The translations under genes were made by a program, and so were the position numbers. Below are positions 37,932-48,023 of a stretch of DNA of 64,000 nt, piece after piece (within the stretch, counting starts at the first letter, position 1; each line of letters starts with the position of its first letter). Below the pieces are notes generated by a model. That model did no database searches and was not told where the DNA came from. It saw only the letters and a program-made list of their open reading frames with translations. Source of the stretch: Typha latifolia (lineage: Eukaryota; Streptophyta; Magnoliopsida; Poales; Typhaceae); the NCBI GenBank assembly GCA_019914945.1, contig CM034099.1, forward strand, positions 22,222,704 to 22,286,703, given 5' to 3'.

Positions 37932-40517
37932 GGGAAGTACACTTCGGGACTTGGCTTCCGCCTTCCCAGTTCCAGTTTCCAGCTCGGGGTTTTGACCAAT
38001 TACCGATTAGCCGAGATGAGACTTCGACGTCCAGTCCGGGCTGCAATTTTATGGACTTAGGCCGGACTGGCCTATAAACTTTCCAACTCCAAGTCCAAGG
38101 CCCAATACCAAGCCCAACAAAGGCCCAATACCAATTACCGACTCCAAGGCCTAAGCCCAATCAAGCCTCAGGCCTAGTTTTTTTATTTGTGTTGCATTTT
38201 TATCAGAAATTTTACAAACAAAAAGAAAATTAATTCTACATTTTAATTTTTAGATAAATTTATCATAAACATCTACCTGTTTTCTATTATTATTATTATA
38301 TCTCAAAAAACCCTTAATTAAAAATTAAAATACCCCCTCATCTACCTTAAAATCTAGTCTTTCATTTATTCTTGTCTTAATCTAAGAGGATTTATTTGAG
38401 TGGCTTTTACTCTCCCAATTTTCCTCATTTTCCTCATTCAGGAGTTGCTCTTTGACCTGTAGAATATGAACCTTGAGTCCACGGCATTAAGGTCATTGTA
38501 CATTGAACTTATTTATATGGTAATTAATTGTTAAGAAAATTAATCGCATAATCTTTTTAAGATATTTTAAGCAAAATGCATGAATTGAATGGTGTGAATT
38601 ATATAAAGACAATATGTAGAGTGTTTTTTTTTTATCAATTTTGCTTAATTTTATTAACTCCCTACCATATGGGTGTTATCAGTAAACCAACCCCTGTATT
38701 TTGTTTGTATTGAGATTTGCAACACTATGCTTATATTATGCATAATCGCCATAATACTTCTGCTTAAGTTAACTTAATAGAATCATTATCTCCTCGGATA
38801 GACAACTATACTGAGGGGCAATTATACTCTCACATAATATTATGATATCTTTAGTTTTCGAGTTGCCAGAAGTACATCAGAACTCCAATTCCTGTCATCC
38901 CCAATTATCTTAATATGGATGAAGAAGAAGTTGTGATTGCTTAATAGTGGGAAGATTAATTGGTTCTTTACCAATCTGTCAGAAAATCTTTTGGGTCATG
39001 ACAAATGCATGGATAGTTGATGTCCTCTAAAATCTATAATCTATTCATTGAAAGCTTTGGATAAAGGGGTTCATGACAAGGGCATGCAAGCATAATGCTT
39101 CTTCTCCAAACAAATATCTTATCTTGCTTGATTTCTTTCTAAACTTTTACAATTTAATTGCAGTGTTTTTTTTTTCAGTTGTCAAGATTGAACTTTTGAA
39201 AATGAAGTGTGCATATATATTTTTTATAATCAATGCATATTTTACTGTAATAAATACAAACAATATATATATTAATTAAAAAACAAGATATAATTATATT
39301 GCGAAAGGCAACTTAAGTGTACTTTTAAAAGAGAAAAAATAGTACAAAGAAAGCTGCTTGCAGAGCGAGTGTAGTCCACCTCGGCAAAACTACAGAGCTG
39401 GGAGAAAGAATGAGCACATCTTGTGCTCATTCTCTTTATCTTTGCCTGTCTACTATCTTCCTGCTCAAATTGGTGTCCACCTAGATTAGCATTGAAAACT
39501 TATCCTTTTGCTCTGCAGAGGCATAGTGCTCCACTTTATAGATTTCCAAGTTTCTCTTCTTTCTTTGGTGCTTAAATGGTGTTTCTTTTCTATTCGCCCT
39601 TGCAGCTTCTGTTTTAATTATTATTATTAATCCATACTTTTCTTCAGAATATGCTACAAATCTACCAGTTTTGTAGGTAATGTTGAGACATATATAATAT
39701 GAAGTAACTCACTATATTTATATTCTGCTATAGATTTAAGACATATTATAAATATTTCCAAGCTTCTTTACTCAGCAAAGGCAAACATTTATCATTCTCT
39801 TTACCTAGATCACTGGATAAGATGCGGCAATAAGAAGTGCTTCTTTCCGAGCTTTTCTGTCATCAGTTATGCTTGGTCTCAGGAAGCATCTCTTCTACTG
39901 TCCATTTGTACAATTTTAAAACAAGAATATGGTATGGTAATTTAATTCCACTGTGTAGTTTGATTCTTTAACCAAAAGAGTTCTTCTGCAAGAGCCCTCC
40001 AAGAATCACACAGGAGGATCCTTTGTGGGTCCAGAAGCTAGCGTTTGGCAAGGATTCTTAGATAAGATCCCTGAAGCCCGGGAAAAAAAGAGAGCATATG
40101 TACATGTCTCTTGCTATTAATATAATGTTAGAGCTAATCAAATTCCTTTACGTAACCGATGTTTAGATACCAGAAACCAAAAGGAGAGCCTTTCCTTTTC
40201 AGAAGAGAAACAGAATAGCATTGTTAGCTATAGTTAGGACAAAAATTAGCTAATAAACAAGTTCTTGCGATGGCTCATCAGAGTCCACTAAGGGAAAGAT
40301 GCACTTCTGATATGGAAAGTGGTTCGATGGTAGCTCCACAATGAGAACATACTAGTGAAAGCATCATGCTGGAGATTGGAAGGTATGTATTGGTTAAGTT
40401 TTCTATTTTTAATTCCTGATCTGATTCATAAAAAGAGGGGTAGTGAGCTGAATAATCTTAGACTTGCAGGTTATGAAACAGTCGTGAAATCCTTGAATCT
40501 CTCTACTTGTCCTCCTC
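37932..40517. promoter_or_regulatory. Divergent intergenic region between the second O-fucosyltransferase and the NPF transporter
   Basis: The two flanking genes are transcribed away from each other. Near the O-fucosyltransferase start (38010-38180) is a dense cluster of GGCCCAA/TTGGGCC-type motifs (for example AAGGCCCAATACCA repeated twice within 40 bp). These resemble site II elements common in plant promoters. A 12-bp perfect inverted repeat lies at 39407-39433. The rest (38200-39300) is AT-rich with no gene visible. The regulatory role is inferred. Confidence 0.45.
39407..39433. promoter_or_regulatory. Perfect 12-bp inverted repeat upstream of the NPF transporter
   Basis: AGAATGAGCACA, a 3-base spacer TCT, then TGTGCTCATTCT form a perfect dyad about 1.1 kb upstream of the NPF ATG. 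It could be a binding site or a chance hairpin. Confidence 0.4.
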
Positions 40518-42996
40518 ATGGCTGTGGAAAAGAAACCAACAGGCCTAAGTAGATCATGCATTCTTATCATTGGTAATGCTTCTTTCATATCTATCTCTTG
40601 TGCAATAGAATGTCAAAAGGCATCATTCTTTGTCTTGGATTTGTTGTTAGTTGTGGTAATCAAATGTCCAAAGAAGTAACACTAATCTAAAGTTATTCAT
40701 CTGATGCAGTGGTGGCTAGTGCGGAAAGATTTGCATATAAGGGAGTGGCTTCCAACTTGGTTACTTATCTCACAGATGTTGTGAAGATGAGCACGTCTTC
40801 GGCTGCGAAGAGTGTTAGCGCTTGGAATGGTGTCACTTCCATGCTTCCTCTTGTAAGCGCGATATTTGCTGATTCATACTGGGATCGCTATTCCACCATA
40901 ATGGCATCTTCCTTTCTATATGTCGTGGTATATTTCTTGATGAACCAATTTGAGATTATTCCTAGCAGAATTACTTTTTGATGGCAAAATTTGTTTAACG
41001 TAGTAATACAAATGCTTCTATGACTGCATGAATACTGCAAATCTGATGAACTGTTGTAATTGTTCTCAAGCATGAGATTTTGGAACTTCAATCCATTTAG
41101 GTGATGATGATTTGGAGTGTGATGTCAAACCATTTTTCAATCTCTTTGTTTTTTCCCCCTGGAAGGATGAGCTAAACAGAATCCAGGCTCGAAATATGGT
41201 CAACTTTTTTTTTACTCCTGGCATATATCTCAATTTTATATCATAGTCCATTTTTTTCAAATCAAGTGCAGAAGAATCTATAAATGTCTATGCTCTCTTT
41301 GCTCGTTTCTTCTGCTAGATATGACTATGTGAGGTTAAGTGGGATGAAGTTTCTGCACTGTTGTACCTGATTACAAAGTTTATCAGCATTTTCTTTGGGC
41401 TTTGGTCAATAGAGACATACATAAATAAAGAGTTGAATATTTCTTACAAGCAACCAAGTACTAAATATATGAGTTTTACTCCTGTTACTGCAATTTGTAC
41501 TCTATCAGGCTACATAAAAAACATTTCAATCACCATGTTCATATCAACAATTGTTCTCTCTATAACTAGTTTTCTTTCTTCCTATCAGGGCCTTGTGGGA
41601 CTAACTTCATGGGCTTTACTTCATGCATGGATGCCATGCTCTTCATTGTTTCTTCCCCTCTACTTAATCTCCATAGGGCAGGGTGGATACAATCCATCCT
41701 TGCAAGCATTTGGAGCAGACCAATTGGAGCTCGAAGACGACTTGCCTTGCGGCAAAGGGGAAGAGCAAACGAAGACCAAGAGTTTATTCTTCCAATGGTG
41801 GTACTTTGGTATATGCACTGGCAGTCTTTTGGGGAACTCTATCATGTCTTATATCCAAGATACAGTTGGCTGGGGACTAGGATTTGGCATCCCCACTGGT
41901 GTGATGGCATTGTCTGTGGCATCCTTCTTGTGTGGAACTCGTTTTTATGTGCACAAGCAACTCAGGATCCATAATGAGCACACAGAGAGCACCATCCAAG
42001 CCCTCAAGGATGCTGTCAGAAATATTATGACACGAAAGGTCCGCTTGCCATCAAGAGATGAGGATGCTATGGAGCTTGAGTGAGCTCTCTGGATTGAAAA
42101 AAGTTATAGTTAACAAGCATCTAATAGTTCTACTAGAAATTAATCTACTAGTTTTATTCTTACTTATATGCAGGTTACAGGAGGAGAAGCCTCTTAGAGA
42201 TGACTTCAATGATTTTAAAGGCGTTGAAGGAAACTTCATCAATGTTGATGAGCCGCCTGGAGTCGCCAAAACAATATTGAGGCTTTTGCCAATTTGGACA
42301 ATGCTCTTAATGTTTGCAGTCATCTTTCAGCAACCAGCAACTTTCTTCACAAAGCAAGGCATGACAATGGACCATACCATTGGGAGAAGCTTTGTGGTCC
42401 CTCCAGCTACACTTCAAAGCGCGATTACTATTTCGATAATAATGCTGATGCCTCTGTATGATAAGCTCATTATACCGTTCTTGCGTGTTCTTACTCGAGA
42501 TGAGAAGGGAATTACTGTGCTCCAACGGATTGGTATAGGTATGATTCTGTCGATCATAGCCATGGTTGTTGCGGCAGTAGTCGAATCAACAAGGCTTGAT
42601 ATAATTAGGAAAGAAGAATCCTTTGAACCGCTATTGCCAAAGACACAACTGAGCATCTTCTGGTTGCTGCCTCAGTACATTCTTTTGGGGATTTCTGATG
42701 TCTTCACAGTTGTTGGAATGCAAGAATTCTTTTACACTCAAGTGCCTAACACAATGAGAACCATCGGCATAGCGCTCTACCTAAGTGTCTTCGGCGTGGG
42801 AAGCTTTGTTAGTGCTCTGATGATCTCAGTTGTGGAGATGATCACAGGTAAATATGGCAAAGAACACAGTTGGTTCTCTGATGATCCAAGGGAATCTCGG
42901 CTTGATAACTACTATTGGTTTCTGGCTCTGCTAGGCTCTATCAGTTTTCTGATCTTTGCATACTTGCGTAGATTTTATGATAGTGTGAATGATTAA
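40518..42996 (+). CDS. NRT1/PTR family transporter, NPF5-type, 528 aa
   Basis: Four exons: 40518-40572, 40710-40927, 41589-42079 and 42174-42996, GT-AG and in phase. The protein is a polytopic major-facilitator transporter of the NPF/POT family (nitrate, di/tripeptide, hormone or specialised-metabolite uptake with protons). Hallmarks: [14 protein letters not shown] in helix 1-2, FADSYWDR after helix 2, [17 protein letters not shown] in helix 4-5, [16 protein letters not shown] (PTR signature) in helix 5, a charged central loop, then [20 protein letters not shown] and [20 protein letters not shown] at the C-terminus. The cytosolic N-terminus is short ([14 protein letters not shown]), so this start may be genuine for its subclade. 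The usual ExxER motif of helix 1 reads ASAER (21-25), lacking the first Glu. Intron 2 is open for 76 codons in frame before exon 3, but an upstream stop excludes retention. The substrate is unknown. Confidence 0.93.
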
Positions 42997-43634
42997 GCAA
43001 GATGACACCCAATGCATTAATTCAGCTCAAGTTCAATCCAATCTGTACAGTGCTCTGGATCACTAGAAAGTGAATTTATTGCAAACCAGTATCAGATCGT
43101 CCAGTAAAGTTGCAAATCCTCTGAATCAGTATTGATACAAATCTCTCAGTACAGCATGCTGGATCATACTTCCATGCCACAGTTGAATTGTTATTTCTGC
43201 TCTCCAAGGAAGACTGTCAAGGAAAAGTTGCAATCTCTTTCGAATAAAGCAGAAGGAATCTATTTTGGTGGATGGTAATCTCTTTCGAATAGACCAACGA
43301 GTCTATTAGGATAAATAGCTCAACAGTTATTCCGGTTATAACAAGAACTAGAGAGTACTGTGCTGTATAATTATTTCACAGAAACAATACATAAAGCTGA
43401 AATGCTGATGCAACTTATCCATAAACACTTACATCACGACCAGTTATCCACATAATTTATACTTCTATATTCATCTACATAACGTGAAAAGAATCAATCA
43501 ACACAGAACTAGATATGAAACAGCCCAAAAGATAATAAAGCTAATCAAGACACCTAGCAATTTCTATTAATTTTTTTCTCACACACAAACAACAAAGAAG
43601 AAAAACAAAGAGAAATAACAGAGGACATGCTCTG
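42997..43634. other. 3' flanks of the NPF transporter and of the 72-aa protein gene
   Basis: A convergent intergenic region that must hold both 3' untranslated regions. It has repeated AATCTCTTTCGAAT segments (near 43229 and 43277) and no coding potential that I recognise. Confidence 0.5.
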
Positions 43635-43853
43635 CTACTTCCGGGTCTTCTTCCGATACTTCTCCTTGATCCACTGGAGGCCATTAGTAGTGCCTTCCTT
43701 CACCTTCTTAATTCCAGTGGAAGCAATAGCCTTGGTCTTCTCCATGGCCCTCGTCTTATCATGACTGGTCTTCTTCCCCGACACCGGCATGGGATCGCCG
43801 CTGTAGTCCCATTGATCTGCCCACGACGTACCAACCGAGCTGCTCCTCTCCAT
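43635..43853 (-). CDS. Small basic plant protein, 72 aa, unknown function
   Basis: A single-exon ORF. It begins MERSSSVGTSWADQWD and ends with a Lys-rich helix (GLQWIKEKYRKKTRK). The composition is strongly basic after an acidic-aromatic N-terminal motif. The GTSWADQWD start and GIKKVKEGT..GLQWIKEKY end match, as I recall, a widespread small plant family of unknown function that databases sometimes label with an unrelated phosphatidyltransferase name. No signal peptide or membrane segment is seen. The local base composition is GC-richer than the flanks, supporting a real gene. A TATA-like CTATAAGG on the minus strand lies about 100 bp upstream of the ATG (43957-43964), and a perfect heat shock element lies about 660 bp upstream (44510-44525). 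Confidence 0.8.
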   Translation of the reverse strand: MERSSSVGTSWADQWDYSGDPMPVSGKKTSHDKTRAMEKTKAIASTGIKKVKEGTTNGLQWIKEKYRKKTRK

Positions 43854-43956
43854 TAATGAGAAAGCTGGCTTACTTCTAGTTGAGCTTTCTTTCCAATTAA
43901 AAGTTAGACGTTATGCCCGTTTACAACTATCCAGACAGGAGATAGCCAGCAGGGAA

Positions 43957-43964
43957 CCTTATAG
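43957..43964 (-). promoter_or_regulatory. TATA-like box of the 72-aa protein gene
   Basis: CTATAAGG on the minus strand, about 104-111 bp upstream of the ATG at 43853, a sensible distance for a plant core promoter with a 70-80 bp leader. This is a prediction from position and sequence only. Confidence 0.45.
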
Positions 43965-44775
43965 AGATGAGGCTAGAGGGGTTCGTCGTAGATGCGCGTA
44001 CTTTGACGAGAGGAAGAGTTGGAATAGAGAATAGAGGTGATAAAGAAGTACGATCAATTTGAAGGTAAGGATGATCGGTTGCTATGTGTATATTAAATGT
44101 TTTGATTCGCTCATTGCTTGCGCTGTCTATGTTGGACCACTGAACACCATAAGGAAAAGTCTACATACCAACACATAGGATGCAGTCAGCAAACTAACAT
44201 ATAAGTAGTTAATATCTAACTCCTTTTCTTTTCTTTTCTTCTGGCTAAAAAACTGGGCTAATAGAGCTAAAAGTTATTTACTTTGACCATTCTTCGAATA
44301 GGGATAACAATATGACGAAAGGAAACCTTTGATGACTTCTTCAAAATCCTAATTTAACTTGCATGATATTCTCGCAAGAAGAAAACCATCATATACGTGT
44401 GTTTGGTGGACTTTCGAGGTTGCTTCTGGAAAAAATTTCTCCTTAGTCGACTAGATAACCTGTCATGTCTGGCCATCATTTATCGCGCTCAGCTATTCTA
44501 GAAGGCCTAGAAGCTTCTAGAATTCTGCCCGAGGACGAAGAACCTCCAGAAATGCGATATGGTTCAAACAACTTCATCCATTATAGTGAAGAATTTCTCA
44601 GCTGTCTTGTTTGGAAAAAGCAATCTGTTTGACATAGAAGAAAAGCCATTGAAGTAGCATTTTTTTCAATATGACAAGAAGGATATCAAAACTCACTGTA
44701 CGAAACTACAATCTACAACGATGTGTCAAGTATAATCTGATAGAAAGACATGATGATTTCATGAAAATATGGAGC
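43965..44775. other. Intergenic region between the 72-aa protein and the N-acetylglucosaminidase 3' end
   Basis: It holds the distal promoter of the 72-aa gene and the 3' flank of the glucosaminidase gene. The only distinct signal is the cluster of alternating GAA/TTC modules at 44496-44525. No coding exon was recognised. Confidence 0.45.
44496..44525. promoter_or_regulatory. Heat shock element cluster
   Basis: TTCTAGAA (44496-44503) is followed by GAAGCTTCTAGAATTC (44510-44525), a perfect alternation of GAAnnTTCnnGAAnnC modules as bound by trimeric heat shock factors. It sits about 660 bp upstream of the 72-aa protein ATG. Target gene and activity are inferred. Confidence 0.55.
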
Positions 44776-47700
44776 CTAGATGTCTGCTGATCTAGCAATG
44801 AAGTCTACAATCTTGTATTCTGGGCGTGAATCAGCATTCCGCAGGTACTTGTCATACAACCATCTTGAGATGTTTAAAGCATCACCAGTGGCTTTAACTG
44901 TGAAGATATTCCTACTGCTCTGCCATTTATTGGTAAGATGAATCCAGTCTCTCCGCCAATCCTCTAATGGGAAGCTCTCCCCTTTCACCATGCTTTCCAG
45001 CAGGTATTTGAAGTAAACAGCTGCCCGTGGCCCATAGTAGTCTTGTAGAAGACCACTCCAGTACTTGTTTCCTGCAGTGCAACTTGTTATTAATAGTATT
45101 GCACCAAAATGAGTATCAAACTGTGAAATATAGCACCCACCGTAATCACGTAATAGACTTGCTTCTGTCTCTGTATTGTCAAACCACATTGTTATTTGAG
45201 TTCTCGCATTCCACTCAAACTGCAAAATGTGATAATTGTAAATTAGCGATAACACTACTAGGGTGATTTGCAAATTCTGAGGGGTCAAAGTGCACAAATA
45301 ATGGCAATACCTGCTTCTCCTGTTTCAGACCTTTTGCAAGGCTCTTAGCACTCTCTAACCAAGGCCCAAGCAAAAAGCCCTCGTGGCAGGCCAAAAGCAT
45401 GTCCAAGTCTCTGACAAGATCAAGAAAGTGCTGTGTGTGGAAACTAACTTGGTTGACATCGTTGAATTTATAGCCTTCTATTGCCTTCAAGAAAACCTGG
45501 TTTGCATACTTTGCGAGAGCTTGTCGAGTTAGATCCACAAGATCATACCTGTGGATGGCAATAAAATCCAATGTCCCTAAGGCAATTAATGCACAGATGG
45601 CTGAGCTGACAAGTTGTCTGAAAATAGCATACTAATGGGACAATTTTGAAATGTACAGAATGTAAATCTGAGACATGACTTATAACTAAAAAACTAATCG
45701 TAAACAAACAACTAAAACATATTTTAAAGATATGCTTGAATAAATCTTTCACCTCACCTGAAAGTGCTCTTCTCAGACATTTCATCTCCATTTTCAAGAA
45801 AAAGTTGTAATGCATGTATGACATCACTCGTTGAATACCACAGATGTGGCTGTTCATATTGATCAGACAGGTCCTTCAAGTAGTATCTTTCTGATAACTG
45901 TTGATTAGAATGAGGATACATTGCACCTTTATGTAATTTTGGCACTGAAATGATGAAAGGATTAACATCTGGAAATGCTAATATGATATCTCGGTTTTTA
46001 TCCTGTTACAAAGTTTCAAATCAAAAAAGTATTGAATTAGGAACTTATTTAGATCTTCTCATAAAAAGATTATGCAACAGAGACAATCTGAAATGCCTCC
46101 TCTAATTCATGCACGCACGCACGCATGCACGCATACAAGCTTCGATTGAAACCTGGTAATTCAGTCATCAGTTTCACACATAATATTTCAGGCAGGTTGT
46201 TATGAAAAAGATGTGCTTCAAGGGAGAAAAAAAAACAGTGAAAAAGGAAAAGTTGAGTAATTTTCACCAGAGAATATAGAAGAGAATTGAAAGGTGATAT
46301 GATAATAAATGTTTATCTTGAAGCTCACATATTAGTCAAACAGAGCAAATATCTACAAATGTATAGCACACAACAGAAGATGGAACGAGTATAATGATCA
46401 AAAGTACATAATCTTCAAATAAATAAAATATGCTAATAAGTAAGCATTAAGGAGATCATGGTCTTTAATCAAACCTATGGGCTAATTCAGCTCAAATCCC
46501 AGTCTGAGAGTGGTTAATCTCTTAGAACCCTTCCTTCATATGCCAAAAATAGACTTGACAGCCTTTCCATGAACATGAATTACTTCTTTGGTCAACTATT
46601 TCAAATGGAGATTCCGAGAATGGTATTGAGCTTGGAATCCAACACTATATTGAACTAAACTACCTTAACAAGGATAATTTAAGGTTGAACTAGCAAAACT
46701 AAGAAGTGGAGGCGCTAAACAGTCAAACTCATCTTTGACCTTTTGAAGATTTTCACATGCAAAGTTTGACTATTCAAGTCCCTCCACTCCAGATTTCTAC
46801 ATTGACCAATTTTTATCTATAAATTGCCATGAAGTAATAAAAAGTAAGGATGGCAGTGCCGGTCAACACGCCTGTGTGCGTCCAACACGGCATATAGAGC
46901 TTTTTTTTAAAATTTTCATCAATCATCATCAAATTAATTTTAATTTCCATACATATTCAATATTTATATCATATCATATGAGAATTATAAAATCTCTATT
47001 TGTATTAAAACTATGTGAGACGTTACAATAAACAATGCTATCAGTAAATGAGTTCGGAAGATTACCGATAGTATTTAGTGCGACATTCTTGTGTAATTCT
47101 AATGCCGGCAAATGAAGTCTTTAATCCTTCTCATTATGCTACGTTCAACTAGATATTAGTTTTAATTATTGAATAATTATCAATTAATATTATGTATTGA
47201 ATGTTATTATATGTTCAATTATATTATGAAGTACTCAATCAGATTATAAAGTGTTCAATCATTAATATTACCTTTAATAAATATATTCATGTATTCAATT
47301 ATATTATGTGTTGAATAATAATTATATTTAACTATTATTTTATCTTTAATAAATTAGGTCATTCACAAAAACAATCCAAAGATAAAACACTATAATATAG
47401 ATTTTAATACATATATTTTGTCAGAATCAGAAAAAAAAAATTAGGGGTTGAGAGGGGAGGGTGCACGTGCTCTGCACATGCAGCCCCTCCCCTCTCCCTC
47501 TCCGACACGCGACGAGGCGCTGATAAGGGGGGATTTCATCTAATCTAAATCGGATTAGATTTGATCATCTTCTAATCTATAAATTAAACCCTAATCCTCT
47601 CTCTCCTCAACTCCTCCCCCAGCCTTCTTTTCCTCCATCGTTTTCTTTCTCTTCTCTCCGTCGGAGTCGTCGCTGTGGGATTAGATCGCCGGAGCATCGC

Positions 47701-47985
47701 CGGAGGATTTTAGGACCACCACACTCCTTCCCGGTGAGCCCTCTCTCATCCCTCTAGTTTAATTTAAATTTAAATAGGTAAATCAGAAATACCTAATTCG
47801 CGGAATTCGGCCTCGTCGGCAAATTTGGCCGGCCGGCGGCTTCGGGTCGCAACCGCATCGTCACCGGAAGCTTCGTGCTCCAAGCCGGTGTCGGTGATGT
47901 CTTCTAGGGAGCCCTCATGGCTCCGATTGACGTCGACTTCGATTTCGGCCGTCGGTGGTGAGTTCTCCACCTCGTGAGGACGACG

Positions 47986-48023
<38 letters not shown>

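Noticed and set aside
41361..41588. In-frame open extension upstream of NPF exon 3
   Set aside because: It lies in the intron between two phase-matched exons that rebuild the conserved helix 2-3 region; its translation has no NPF similarity.
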